Made by a program: the position numbers and the translations under genes. Source: Lyophyllum atratum (lineage: Eukaryota; Basidiomycota; Agaricomycetes; Agaricales; Lyophyllaceae). Taken from it: a stretch of 64,000 nucleotides of DNA. The DNA is taken from NCBI GenBank assembly GCA_014905825.1, contig JACGCN010000008.1, positions 620,001 to 684,000 of the forward strand, written 5' to 3'. Numbering within the stretch: position 1 is the stretch's first letter; each line of letters begins with the position of its first letter. This document shows, one piece after another, positions 23,221 to 42,063 of the stretch. The notes beneath the pieces are model-generated. The model ran no database searches. It saw only the letters and a list, made by a program, of their open reading frames with translations, and was not told the DNA's origin.

Positions 23221-25250
23221 ATGGTTTTTGGTATCAACTTGAACGGTCCTGAATATGAAGCAAGGTGCGACGTACGATGATCGCGCCACTGCGCGTCCAT
23301 CTCACTTATTATATCGCAGGCTCAAGAGGCCTTTCAAGCCTCCCACAGTGACGCTGAAAGAGATTCACGATGCGGTGCCGAAGCATCTGATGAAGAGTAA
23401 GCTGCTCATCTCCACTGATAATAGACTCGTTGTTGAAGCTGCTGGCATATCATTAGAGAGCGCTACTAAGGCCGCTGCATATGTCCTCCGCGATATCACC
23501 TTCACCCTTCTCATGTTCAAGCTTGCGTCCATGATCGGACCTTGGGCAGAGACTGACTTCGGAGGCTATGTGACATCTGGATGGCACAAGACTCTGGTCA
23601 AGTCTTCTCTGTGGCTCACGTATTCGTGGTTTCAAGGCATGGTCTGGGCGGGGATTTTTTGCCTCGGTATGATTCTACACCCATATCAGGTGACAGTCTT
23701 CTCATGTTATTGCAGGCCACGACGCTGGGCACGGCACGCTCTTTGAGAGTAGCAAGGTCAACAACACCGTCGGATTTATTCTTCACACTGTACGTATTGC
23801 AAGTGGGAGACAAATTCAATAATCTGACCCTCCGTTAGTGGCTCTTAATTCCTTATTACGCTTGGCGTTCGACCCATCATGCTCATCATGTTAGTTCGAC
23901 TGCAAAATTATGCCAACGACCGCATCTCACTGGCTTGCACAGAAAGCGACTGCTTCTATGGAGCGTGACGAGAATTACGTTCCCTACACTCGCAGCGAGT
24001 ACAATCTACCCGATGAGAAGAAGGCGACGAAGTTCGACTACGCCGAAGTGTTCGAGGAGACGCCCATCGTTACTCTGGTCCGCATGTTGGTCATGCAAGG
24101 ACTGTAAGTCAGATATCCTTTTGCTCAGGCTCTAGCAGGCTGATGCATGACTTAGTGGCTGGTGGCTCTACCTAGCGAAGAACACGATGGGCTCCAAAAT
24201 GTACCCGCCTGGAACGAATCATTTTAGCCCCGAATCGCCGCTCTTCAAGAAGGAGCAACGTGAGTAAATCATGGAACCAGACATCTCAAGTCGCCGGCCA
24301 TGAGATCTCGTTCTAACGGAGCATATTCGCAGGAAACTCAATCATTATCTCAAACATTTCTTTGGCTGCCATGTCAGCGCTTTTGATGTATGTCGGGCCC
24401 GGCCTCGTGGCCCGGTATTACCTCGCTCCTTACATAGTATGCAATCTACCGCACTATCGTCCGAGTCGTTCAATCTAACACTGCCCGACAGCTCACCAAC
24501 CACTGGTAATTACCCTGTCCCACCATTCTCTCGCAGCTCACCTTATTGGACGTGTTTCAATTCTAGGATCGGTACGTCGGACACCGAGTAACGGACCGTG
24601 TTCATTTCTGACAGATTCATCTTATCTAGTTATGTTCACCTATTTACATCACTCGGACCCCACGATACCCCATTACAGGAAATCCGAGTGGTCGTTCCTT
24701 CGCGGAGCAGCTGCCACCGTCGATAGGCCACTTCTTGGCTGGATGGGCCGCTTCTTCTTCCACAATATCTCCCATGATCATGTTGCCCATCGTATGTTTC
24801 CTTCGGCGTTCTATTTTCTCGCCCGAACAGCGCTCATACTATCTTACTTTTGGTCAGACTTCTTCATCAAAGCGCCTTTCTGTGAGTGACGATACCATGG
24901 TTCACCATACTCTACTAATTATGTTATCTCCCAGATAACGGCCCTCAGATCACGAAGGCCATCAAGACTGTTCTGAAGGACGATTATAACTACGACTCCA
25001 CAGTATGTTCATCTCGGCCCTTTGCAAAGTATCAAATGCTGATTATCTGACACAGCCTACCTTCTACGCCTTGTACCGCTCCTTCACCCAGTGCTTGTTC
25101 ATTGAAGAGGATGGTGGCATTGTCTTCTATAAGAACAAAGACGGCGTTGCCGCCAGAGAAATTGAGCAGACCGCTGTGAAGGAGATACAGGAGAGCGGGT
25201 GGAACCCAGACGCACAGGATAACAATATTGCGTTCCCCAAGCTGGATTGA
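23221..25250 (+). CDS. FAD2: Delta-12 (oleate) fatty acid desaturase, ER membrane
   Basis: It inserts a second double bond into oleoyl lipids to make linoleate, in the ER. The start MVFGINLNGPEYEAR is joined by a 55-nt intron to KRPFKPPTVTLKEIHDAVPK, a hallmark N-terminus of fungal delta-12 enzymes. Three histidine boxes are present: HDAGH (from 23718), HHAHH (about 23870-23887) and HVAHH, the last split by an intron after 24791. Hydrophobic stretches (LYVGP-like and AYVLRDITFTLLMFKLA) fit the four-helix desaturase topology. About ten exons; the C-terminus is IAFPKLD at 25250. Because the frame stays open across all junctions, the gene looks functional. Substrate position (delta-12 rather than omega-3) is from overall resemblance. 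Confidence 0.88.
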
Positions 25251-25743
25251 TCTAGACTCATACTGGATGCCAGTCGTTCATTTAGGGCTTGGAATGTTTT
25301 TTAATAGCTTATAGATGACAGATTAAATCGACATTCCTGCAGAACAGAATCACGCAGACATCAGTACAGCCACACGTCAACGCGGTAGGACTCAATAACT
25401 ACACCTTCTGGAGGACAAATGGACGCCGATTCTACGAAGACTCAGTCCAGATCACTTAGACCAATGAATCACGTATAGTGCCATCGATAATCATCGTATT
25501 GGCGAATTGTTGAGAAAAATAGAACGCTAAATATACAGCGTGAAATTAGGCCCAAAGTGAGTGAAGAAGATGTGCTATTTACAACGAAGAGAGCTGATAT
25601 CTATAACGAAGTAGCGACAAAGATGACAATGTCGGAATGTATAATATGCAAGTCCGTGGGTGCGAAAGATGCTGAATTTCATCAACGAATGATAGCAATG
25701 TTGCAGAAGTCAGAAAAACGAATAAGAACAGACTTTTTCATAA
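25251..25743. other. Convergent 3' ends of desaturase and DUF3433 genes
   Basis: AT-rich sequence with no gene seen. It should hold both 3' untranslated regions. Confidence 0.4.
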
Positions 25744-28700
25744 TTAGACATTATCGTTGTTACGACGTGGCGTGCTCGGAATTGACGGGGGCTTGGAGAA
25801 GGTCGAGAAGCGCTTGCTCAATCTCCGCTGCCCCTGCAGCGCGGCAAAGATCGACTTACGGCCCTCCGTCGGGCTAGCAGCAAACTCATAGCCCTCCTCA
25901 CCCTCCATGATGATTTTCATCGTCTGAGGGTCGATTCGGAACTTCCTGTTCTGAAGCGCCTGGGTGATGTCACTCTGATGCTGGCGACCAGCGAGGAGGT
26001 TGCCCATGCCGGTCTGGGCACCGATGGAGACGGCAGACGCGATGGTGCCAGGCTCGTGGCGGAGGCGCAATCGGCGCCGATCGGTGCGGTGGAAAAGATG
26101 GACAATCGTGCCGAAAAATGCCAGAAGAAGCATGGCAGCCGCTAGGAGATGCGTAGCAGTGCCACTGGTGGGGGAGGCATATTAGTGGGGGAAAGTACCA
26201 AAATATAGGCGGTGCGATCATACCTTAACCACACGCGCTTCTGGATGGTCTTTACCTGCATCGTGATACGCTCCGTGCTGGGCAGGAAATATACGGTTCT
26301 GGCAATGAGCGCAAGATACGTAGTCTATAGTAGGTCAATGGCGATGAGTACAAGAAGTATGGAAAGATGAGAAGATCGACTCACGTAGACCCGAGTCGAC
26401 AAGTCCACGAATTTATTCGCCTCAAAGCTCCCCAGCAGCCCCTCAGAGCTCTGAAGGGCTGCCTGATAAACCGCAGCAGGAAGCTGCAGCTGCGTCGACC
26501 TCTGTCGACCCAGCACAAACTGATCTGGGTTCGTCAGATTGAACTGTACACCGTTATAGGCGCGGCCAAACAGTGGCGCGCCGGTAACGTTGGCAGAGAG
26601 GGAGGAGAAGTTTGAGGAGGAACCAAATGGTTGAAGCTCCGTGACTTTTGTGAGGTTTCCGCTTGCTATGTCTACGTTAACGTTGACATCCCAGAAAGTA
26701 AGGGAGGGGAAGCAGAAGGTGGCTGAGGCTTTCGGAGTGGGCTTGTAGCTAGAGGGCGATACATATAGCAAACATAAAGATAGAGGAGGATGAAGACGCA
26801 CGTGAAGAACCAAAAGACGATGGGCGTAAACTGTGGTGGCTGTGCTGCAGTGCATCCTGGAAGATCGACGCCTGCAGAACAGGAATTGTTAGAGCTCCGA
26901 TAATCGAGACGTACAATGGCAAGGGGCTATTTACCAAAGAGCGTTGTAGTATTGTTGCCCACGATCCAAGTAAGACCACATCCGTTGGCATTTGCGGAAT
27001 TTGTCCAACCAGGACCAAGCGGGTCTCCATCCGGTCGCTGTACCATATCGACCTACCATGCAATTTCGTTATGCAGGATAGAATGCATGAAGATGCAACG
27101 ACGTACATTGGCGGGGATACATCCACTGTCGCTTTTTATTGCTGTGGTGTTTGCGAAGACAGTACCATTGGAAACCGAATCAGTGGGCAGCTACAATGTG
27201 ATCAGAATTAGTGAAGCGGTGCTACGACAAATGACTGACTTGGAAGGGTGCAACTGTGTACTGCCCATTGATAAAGGGAGGGTCGCCGAGATGGTAAAGA
27301 ACTGACGCTGATGCATAGCCAGCTGCTGTAACAAACGCTGTTTATATCGATATGTTAGAAGCACACTTCAGACGACAGCTGAAGACAAAAATTACATGTT
27401 AGATCATTAAATTGTAGGTCTTGGTTGAGTCCAATAGCAGCCAGATTATTCAGGGTGATGTCTATGACAAAGAGACTTCAACGCATGTTATGCAGGGTGA
27501 CAAAAAAAGGTTTCGTACCCGGCTCCGGCAACCATGTGTCCTTCACTACAAGCAACGCTGCGGCAAGGGGCTGAAAAGCCAGGGACAGCACAACCATAAG
27601 GCTGGCGAGGGCAACGAGATAATGTTTGTTATATGCTGCATTCGTCCATACCACGAAGTTGCTGCAGGCGGGATTAGTGTGAACGTAGGTAAGAAGTGGG
27701 ATGAGAGCGTACTTGGTTCGGGTATAATCTAGCAGTAGACTGCGGTGAGGCGGTGAGTCGCCATGGACAAGGTCAACATAAGGCTTCATAGAAATGAGCA
27801 AACTGGCAACGATCAAATGGTTGATATATGCCGTACCTGCATTTTCTTGATCTCGATATCGGTCCATGTCCATAAAGCAACAAGCTACACCAAGGGCATC
27901 AGCCTCAACGGCGACCAGGACATAGATGAAGGCGAACGCACGATAGCAGCCACTGCAACCGGAGGCAGAGTCTATAGAAAGGGAAAGGTTGGTCAAAGCA
28001 AACGTCGAAAGGTTGGGGACTTACATAAACGTAATGCAAGATACTCGTCTCACTCCCAACATCTCTCTTTGTCGGCCATCCTATGAATATCCTTCCTCAG
28101 CGTTGGGTATCTGCCAAGTTCGGCGCCATCACATACCCTGGTTCTTGTTGCTGAAGTGAAGAGCAACCTCGAGCCCAACGGCCCCGCCAGCGAGAACGAG
28201 GATGAAAGGAATCCAAAACCATGGCCGTAGCGGCCATGGCACCCAGCCTTCGTCTTTGGGGTCGTCAAGCGGCGGGCTCTCTGTACATAAGCATCTGATG
28301 TAAGTATGTGGCGAGAACCTAACGGTATCAAAAGGCAATTACTCTGAGGTTGGGATAGCTTCTCGGTGGAGCCTCGATACGAGGCGAATTGAACATGGGG
28401 AGGATCAGGATCGAGTAGTCGCTGCGAAGGGGTGGATGGAGGTGTGTCGCTCAGGGTCCGGGAGTGATTCTGGAACAGTATTGAAGGTCATGTTTTGACC
28501 TGTGATAACCGCCGTGGATGGACTCACCCTGTCGTAGGCCGATGTCGATAGAGGTATTACCATAGCACCTTTTGGCAAAGGCAAAAGGCTGGTTCGGTTT
28601 CGGGACGCCGTGCCTGCGGTCTGAGCATGTTCAGTGGCGTGTTTTCCTGCGCCGTCTAAATGCCCCAGTTCATCTGCAGACACGGCAGTAGCATCGGATG

Positions 28701-28761
28701 CATTAGAATCTTGCGTCCGATAAGGTAGGCGGGCAGCCGTAGGAGAGGGAACGGGGGACAT
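25744..28761 (-). CDS. DUF3433-type multi-pass membrane protein
   Basis: The start MSPVPSPTAARLPYR opens a disordered Ser/Thr-rich cytoplasmic tail. Next comes WPLRPWFWIPFILVL, the first membrane helix, and then, across introns, LPPVAVAAIV...DIEIKKMQPYVDL and SLLLDYTRTKYALIPLL, the family's typical block. A strongly hydrophobic helix YLVALASLMVVLSLAFQPLA and a long extracellular-like region with NxT/NxS sites follow. Late in the protein come another helix (MLLLAFFGTIVHLFHR) and the conserved LRHEPGTIASAVSIG segment. About ten exons. The function of the family is unknown. It shares a roughly 410-bp divergent promoter with MSH2. Confidence 0.75.
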
Positions 28762-29171
28762 GGCGGTGGTAGGTGGAAACAGATCAAGGCGTCAATGCAG
28801 TCTCTCGGGTTCTGTGGGCACGCGGCACAGCCAGGGCATTATGCATCCCACGGCAACCCAAGCCGCCACCTGCCTTCCTTTGTATTCCATCTGCCCAACT
28901 ATCTGCCCATCATCAGTGTGTCTTCTAATGATGGAAGATGGCTGGTAGCTGTTCTGGGCAGCCATCAGCGCCTGCCCGTCGCTGCAGTCAATTTTGATTG
29001 CAGCTGAGATGGACGTCGGAAAAAGTAGATGGCAGGTAGTCAGGACTCTCAAGCGTGCCGCAGCAACACGAGTGCCAAGTGCAGCGTGCCAAGTCACGGA
29101 TCTAATCTATTAGATTTGTGACTCAAATATCACGGGATGTGACGGCCCTCGCGTCTATCTTTCAAACGTCA
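28762..29171. promoter_or_regulatory. Divergent intergenic region between DUF3433 gene and MSH2
   Basis: About 410 bp separate the two opposite start codons, so both promoters must lie here. No defined motif is claimed. Confidence 0.5.
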
Positions 29172-32100
29172 ATGGCGCTCATGTACGGCAAGGAAAAAGA
29201 CGGCGAGCAGGACGTTGCTGGTATGTTTGTGTGCTGTCTGGCAAGTTTTCATCACTGAAGGCTCCCAGACCAAACCACAGACCCCGGTTTCATCTCGTTC
29301 TTCTCAAAGTTGCCCGCAAAGTCACCCGAAACAGGCACTCTGCGTCTTTTCCACCGCACAGGGACTGACCCCTACTACGCTGTCTACGGTCCAGATGCGC
29401 TTTTCGTCGCCCAACACACGTATCACACAAACTCAGTCATCAAGTACCTCGGAGCTGGTGGCCGTGCTGCTGGCTTGCCCAGTGTCGCATTGAAAGTCAC
29501 CGTAGCGCAGATGCTGCTCAGAGAAGCACTGACAGTCAAACAACTGCGTGTCGAAATATGGGAACCAGAGCCAGGACAGGGGAAAAAGTGTGCCAAGTTT
29601 CGTTTAGACAAGGAGGTACTTGCGATATCATCTTTATGTTCTTTATGACGCAACATGCTCACTGCGTGACAAACTCTAGGCTTCTCCGGGCAATTTACAG
29701 GAAGTTGAAGACCTGCTTTTCGGAAATTCTGATATTCTATCAGCTCCAATAGTCATGGCTATAAAGCTCGCTTCCGCACCTGCTGCCTCAGGCGCAAAAA
29801 TGAAGACAGTTGGTGTTGCTTTCGCAGATACCAGTGTCCGGCAGTTGGGGGTTGCAGACTTTGTCGACAACGACCTTTTCTCAAATACCGAGGTCATTTT
29901 CTTGGCTGCATTATTCGAAAGATGTAACTGAAGATTATGCCGCAGTCGCTCATAATCCAACTCTCGGTCAAGGAGGCCATTATGCCGTCTGGAACAACGT
30001 CTGGAACGACTGATCGAGACATTGACTTGAACAAGCTGAAAGCCGTGCTAGATCGATGCGGCGTTGTAATCTCTGAGAGAAAGCCAAGTGAGTTCTGTGT
30101 CATTCAATCCATCGCATTCCATCTCATCCATTGCTAGGCGAATTCACGGCCAAAAACATTGCGGACGATATTCCACGCCTTCTTCAATCCACATCAGCTT
30201 CCGCTAATTCGACCGCCGACGCTACTTTAACGATACGTACGTGGTTTCCCCCCAACAAGGCCCTCCAAGTTACTGACATTGGGACCGCAGCCGAATTATC
30301 CCTCCCAACTGCGCCGTCAGCCCTTTCGGCTCTCATCTCATACCTTTCTCTTACATCTGACCCCTCGAACCACGGGTCATATACCCTCCGCACGCACGAC
30401 CTCTCCCAATACATGAAGCTGGACGCCAGCGCCCTAAGAGCGCTGAATCTCACTGAAGCTCCGGGCAACGCAGTAGGTGTACCTCCTTTTCACATATTTG
30501 GATCTCAAATTTAATCTTTAGGGGACGACAACGCGTAATACGACATTACTGGGCCTTCTGAACAAATGCAAAACTGCACAAGGAACGAGGCTTCTCGGTA
30601 CATGGCTCAAGCAACCTCTCGTCAACCTGCATGAGATTCGTAAGTCAATATTCCTCATTCCCTTCTCCATCCATTGACATCATGTTGCCTAGGGAAACGG
30701 CAGAACCTGGTCGAAACCTTCTTCGAAGACACGAATACTCGCAGGACGCTTCAGGTCAGTCGGTGCATCTCCTCGGGATCACTTTACTCCTGCTCACTGA
30801 ACGTACTAGGACGATTTCATGAAAGTCATGCCAGATATGCATCGGCTTAGCAAACGGTTCCAGAGGTCTGTGGCGTCTCTCGAAGACGTGGTTCGCGTCT
30901 ACCAAGTGGTTATCAAAGTATGTTCCCCTTCTCCTTCCTGGATATCCATTTCAGACCTGCCTGGACCCAGCTGCCCGGTATGATTGAGGCCTTGGAAGGT
31001 GTGCAAACTGATAAAGAGGAGTATTCCGCACTTATCGAGGAAACATACCTCAAGTTGTTAAGGGTAATTTCCAAGTTTGATCATTTTATCCAGAAGCAGA
31101 CGAAGACTTACAGCCGCGTCGCATAGGAATACAACGGAAGTCTTGCGAAGTACAGCGAAATGGTTGAGGAAACACTGGATCTCAATGAACTCGATAACCA
31201 CAACTATGTCATCAAACCCGACTATGATCCAAGGCTGAAAGAGCTCGCGGCAAAACTAAGCAATGTGCGCAAACGACTGCTAGACTATAGTACTAGTTTT
31301 GCTAATTTCAATCCAGGTTCGAGATGGTTTGGACAAAGAGCACCGCGCAGTTGGAAAAGACTTAGGTCTCGAGCTCGACAAGAAGCTGCATCTCGAGAAC
31401 AACCAAGTCTACGGATATTGTTTCCGCATAACCAAGAATGTGAGTTCTCTGCACATCCTTTTGTCTACATATGCTGAGCAACCTCGCAGGACGCAAAAGT
31501 GCTCACGAAGAAGTATATCGAGCTTGGAACGAACAAGAGCGGCACCTTTTTCTCGACGCGGAAGCTGAAAGACCTTGCAGAGGATTTCAAGGAGTTCTCG
31601 CAAAATTATACGAGGACGCAAAGCGGGCTGGTGAAGGAGGTCGTCACTATTGCTTGTAAGTCTTAGTTCCAGCCCACCCGGTGACTATTGCTGAAGAGGT
31701 CAACTCTAGCGACTTATACCCCTGTTCTTGAGTCGCTCGATAATGTCGTCGCCCATCTCGATGTGATCCTTAGGTAAGTCTGATGCTGGTGTATGCATGA
31801 CCACTGGCTGACTATGATATTAGCTTGGCACATGTATCCTCACATTCAACCGATGTCTATGTGAAGCCAAAGGTCATCGAGAAAGGTACACTTTCCACAT
31901 GTCCGCCGTGTGCCTTCTTATCTTACAAGTATGTCACAGGCTCAGGTAATCTTGTCCTCATTGAATCACGACACCCATGTTTGGAGGTCCAAGATGATGT
32001 TTCGTTCATTGCCAATGACGTTGAAATGATCAAGGGTATGACATCCTCACCTATCAAACTACAGATCACTCATTATGTACCACAGGCAAGAGCGAATTCC

Positions 32101-33379
32101 ATATCATAAGTAAGCCAGAATGCCTCCCTCACATTATTCCTAAAAAAGTGTTGACACCCTTTCCCCAGCCGGCCCCAATATGGGCGGAAAGTCCACATAC
32201 ATCCGCCAGGCATGACCCTCTTCCGACATTCCTCAGGAGTTTGCTTGCTAATCTACTTCATAGGTCGGGGTCATTGCCCTCATGGCCCAAATCGGCTGCT
32301 TCGTTCCATGCACCGAAGCCCAAGTACCTATCTTCGATTCCATTCTCTGCAGAGTGGGTGCAGGGGACAGTCAGTTGAAGGGTGTTTCAACCTTCATGGC
32401 TGAAATGCTGGAGACTGCGACCATCCTGCGGGTGCGTTCCAGGAAGACTATGCCGTTTCACCAATTCATTGACTCTTCGTAGTCGGCGACCAAGGATTCG
32501 CTTATCATCATTGATGAACTCGGACGAGGTAAGTTTGGAAACTTGCCAGCTACTCTGTGTGCCTCGCTAAGTATAACGTTTAGGAACTTCCACATACGAT
32601 GGTTTCGGTCTGGCATGGGCAATTTCAGAGTAAGTCCCTACAAGCCCTTCCTTTTTCACACATCGCTCACTTCACACGCAGGCACATCGCGTCCGAGATC
32701 CATGCCTTCTGCCTCTTCGCCACCCACTTCCACGAACTCACGGCCCTCGACCAGCAAATCGAGCACGTCAAGAACCTGCACGTCGTCGCCCATGTCACCT
32801 CCACAGGCAAGAAGACGCAAGACCGCGATATCACTCTGCTCTACAAGGTTGAGCCTGGTAAGGAAAGACCACGTCCTTCGCAACAACGATAGGCTAAGCT
32901 TTACGTGTTTAGGTATTTCTGATCAGAGTTTCGGTATCCACGTCGCGGAACTCGCCAACTTCCCAGAGAACGTTGTGAAGGTGAGTATCACCCGGCTTCC
33001 TCTACCTTTGAAGGCGCTAATTTCAAATTCCCTCTTAGCTCGCTAAACGCAAGGCCGACGAACTAGAAGACTTTGGCACTGGTGAGTCGCTTGGGTCTTT
33101 TCATCCTAGTCCCCAAAGGCTGATGCCCTACCAATAGATAAAGCATCTGAGGAGGATGCAATGCCTGCAGAGGTCACTGAAGAAGGCCTTCAGGTCATGG
33201 AAGACTTCCTTCGCGCCTGGTCTTCTCAGACGTCGGTTGGCGACGGCGAGGACGTCGTCATGGTTGATGCTGACGAAGACCCTGAAGCCCAGCTACAGGA
33301 ACTGCGGAAATGCATGGAGGACTTCCGGCCACGGATCGAGAAGAACCGCTGGCTCCAGTCCGTCCTTGGCTCCCTCTGA
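29172..33379 (+). CDS. MSH2: DNA mismatch repair protein MSH2
   Basis: MSH2 pairs with MSH6 or MSH3 to recognise mismatches in the nucleus. The mismatch-binding N-terminus ([20 protein letters not shown], then [15 protein letters not shown]) follows a first intron. Connector, lever and clamp exons follow ([34 protein letters not shown]). The ATPase carries Walker [15 protein letters not shown] near 32165-32205, the [15 protein letters not shown] signature, Walker [17 protein letters not shown] and the [11 protein letters not shown] switch. It ends [11 protein letters not shown]. More than 15 small introns; all key residues are intact. The start at 29172 ([11 protein letters not shown]) is preferred; a second ATG at 29181 is possible. 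It reads divergently from the DUF3433 gene and converges with NCL1. Confidence 0.93.
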
Positions 33380-33494
33380 ATTCGATCTCCAAGCTGCAGG
33401 CAGGAGCAAAATTACTGTACAAATCTCCCATGCATTTGATAATCTCTGTACATAAGATACTATATCGCTTTCCATTGCTACACTGTAAATGTAA

Positions 33495-36560
<3,066 letters not shown>

Positions 36561-36979
36561 GGTTGAGAAGGGGATCGTGAAGGGCGATTATTCTTTTTCG
36601 CGCACGTGGAGAATGTTTAGATAAGATAAGATGCCGCCGATCACCAACTTGAACAAGCACTGCCACTAACACCACATCAGGGCAATTGGAGGCTGACTAG
36701 AACCACCTCTCATTTCATTGACACCCTTTCTTCCAGCAGTCGGGCGGCGCTGTTTATCGTACAGGGCCAAGGTGAGCCACTAATTTTGAAATGATGGCTC
36801 AAACACGGGCATACTGACTCTCTACAATGTCATTGAACAACGAAATCTCGGGCCTGATGTGCGCCGCAAGCTTCAGTCCGACGAAGCGACGAAAAATGAA
36901 CCTCAATGTCTCTGACACGGAGATATAACGGGGTCAGTTTTTTCTGTCAAACGCATAGAAGGGCCTCTCTGAATTGAAC
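36561..36979. other. Intergenic, promoter of NCL1
   Basis: Lies between the NCL1 start and the F-box remnant. No gene seen. Confidence 0.4.
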
Positions 36980-37410
36980 ATGCATCTCGGGCACCTTCTC
37001 ACAAAGCGCCGGCGTTTGGAAGCGCCTGAGATAGCGAGCTTTCGCGTTGCGTTGGCACCACATAAAAACCTGCCAGCAGAGATCCTTTCCGAGATATTCG
37101 TCCTAACGTTGGGCGATTGCGCTGTAGCCAGCCCCTAGGATACCGAGGCTCCTGGGGTTCTCGGAAGAGTCCGCTCTCGATGGCGGCAAATAGCGAACCG
37201 AGAGCCTCGTCTTCGGGATCGCGTTCCAACGGAGAGGCTGGCAACCTCTCCGTCAGCGACGACTAGCTGTTCTGCTCCTTTGCCAGTAGAAACTCCCGAG
37301 GCATTCGCTCACATGGCAGAAACATGGGCGAAGAGGAAATTTCAGGCGTTCAGCGCTTCCACAATAAAGCGGCTTTCGACCTTGCATCCAAAAGGCTAGA
37401 GGCCCTCAAC
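36980..37410 (+). pseudogene. F-box protein remnant
   Basis: From an ATG at 36980 the frame reads a leader and then an F-box core, NLPAEILSEIFVLTLGD. It hits an in-frame TAG at 37136, then continues in the same frame with VLGRVRSRWRQIANREPRL, the usual second half of agaricomycete F-box domains. Beyond about 37240 similarity is lost. No leucine-rich repeats follow. The single in-frame stop and short length argue for a dead fragment. Confidence 0.65.
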
Positions 37411-37549
37411 GGGAACTATGACACTCGTTTTGAGTTTGTCAATTCAGAAGAAACTCGCCACAAGAAAATCAAAAGGTCTATTTTGCTAGATTTCACATAA
37501 GTACATTCGACGATTTTTATTCCATATCCTCTATCATCCGTCGACGCCC

Positions 37550-40199
<2,650 letters not shown>

Positions 40200-41195
40200 T
40201 GTGATTGAGCAAACGGACGGAAAGGAGCTGAGATCAGAGATGGCAAAAAATTCGTATCGATCACAGATGATCGACATCTCATCTAGCCGATCAAGTCACG
40301 GCTATTTTCGTCATCCTGGCCACTGGTTAACTTGAACTTGGCTCGATGGAGCAAGCAGAACTTGAGCAGAACCCCCAGCTTCAACAGTACTAGTAAAAGG
40401 GAAGAAAGAATGAGAGACAAAAAATAAATGGATGGAGACAGCCTAGACGAGATCAGTAGCCTTATATTTAAAGTCGCATCTCTCGCTCGTCAACACAAGA
40501 CAAGCACCGAATCCTGCCCATACAAGCAGTACTTCTTCAGCTTCCTCCCACATCCTGCTTCTCCACAGCCCAGTATCATTGGCAATTCACCAAATATGTA
40601 TTCTGATGCCCCCTTCAAACGCCCCTTTCCCATACACACTCGTCCACACTGCCAAAGACCGCAGGTTTTAGCCCAAACGACTGACCCTGTGCACCTATGG
40701 GACGGCTAGAAAGTGAGACGGATTTATTGAAGCCCGCCACACGATGGCGCACTTCAGGTTTCTCATATCGTATGACGAAAAGCCAATCTTCGCTTGGCAT
40801 AAACCAATCGCAGGCGCTCTGGCTCGGAGAGTCAAGAAGGGAACTCAAAGTTCGAACATCAAGTTCCCTCTTCCTGCGAAGGTCAAAAATCAGCGGGAAG
40901 TATCCTGTTGTCTCGAAGGAGCGCCAGGGATACACTGACACAGGAATCGTACATAAATGGTGACTTTAGGTTCTACAAATATAGCTGTCAGACATTCGAT
41001 ATCATTGACCATTATAACCGCTCGCCATGCCCCACGTTCATCCAAAGAAGAATAAATGAGCTATGCTACATCCCCCTTACACGATGCTCGTCTGTTGCAG
41101 GAAGATAGTCTCTTCTATAGTCTACAACTCGTAAGCGCGAGGTCCAAACGATCGGAAACGCGACATACGAATTAGGTGGGGCGCAACGTCGGAAT
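40200..41195. other. Intergenic, no gene seen
   Basis: About 1 kb between the fusion-enzyme promoter and the 3' end of the carbonic anhydrase gene. Open frames of up to about 100 codons show no recognised motif. Confidence 0.4.
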
Positions 41196-42063
41196 TCATC
41201 GCCCGAGGCCCGATGATGCGACCCTGATAAGGTTATCCTTGCCCGAAACGTTCTGCGTATATCTAGAGTTGAACTTGATAACCTTCTTGAATGCGAGGTA
41301 GCTAGCAGCATCGATCGGGAGTGGGTACTGCGCCACGAGCCACATGACGCCCTCGCTGCAGGGTGGCGTCGTCAAGGAACCGCTGTACTGGTACAAACGG
41401 CTGGTCTGGAAGTGACGAACTATTTGTTGGACCCGGACGAACTCCACGTATGTCTTGCTACCAGGGACCGCGATCTGGCTGACTCTGCTGCCCAGGATGC
41501 TGACGAGGTCGGTGGTGGCGCCGTTGGTCGTTATCTCAAAGGTAGTGGCTAGGACTAGCTTTCTACCGTCTGCAGAGAGTATCAAAAGTCGGAAGTGAAG
41601 TCATGTACGGTGATCGAGGACACTCACCCGCTGATTGGTGGACGAAATGAACCTCGAGGGGGAAGAACTCCTCGTTGATGCGATGCTCGGAGGGGGTGTG
41701 GAAATGAAATTGTTGCAACTGGAACGTTCTGCCATCGAAGACGGTGGTGCCAACTGCAGCGGCCTCAACAGTGGTGCCTAAATTCTCGAGCCAGAGGTAA
41801 CCATCTCCTATCGAAACCCGAGGGTTGACTGGTGGTACCCAGATGGAGGAGTCGAGGTTGATGGGGGACTGATAAGAGCCGGTGGAGCACAGAGAATTGG
41901 CTGGACTGAGTCCGCCCCAACCCAGCGGACCTGTGGCTCCAGTGTAGCTGAAGCCGCCGCCGGACAGAGGTTCGGTGGTGATGTTCCACTGGGGTTGAAG
42001 TGGAACCTGGGCGGGTGTGGAAGCTACTAGGGACGCAAACAGGAGAATGGTTGGGAGATACAT
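41196..42063 (-). CDS. Secreted alpha-class carbonic anhydrase
   Basis: It hydrates CO2 to bicarbonate, here probably outside the cell. A signal peptide (MYLPTILLFASLVASTPAQ) opens the protein. The catalytic domain shows GWGGLSPANSLCSTG, QSPINLD, the zinc-ligand strand LQQFHFHTPSEH (two His), and the third His in EVHFVHQSAG. After one intron (about 41576-41627) the second exon runs from ADGRKLVLATTFEI through YQYSGSLTTPPCSEGVMW (the Thr199-like region) to the end at RVASSGLGR. All zinc ligands are present. It is an ordinary two-exon alpha-CA. Confidence 0.92.
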
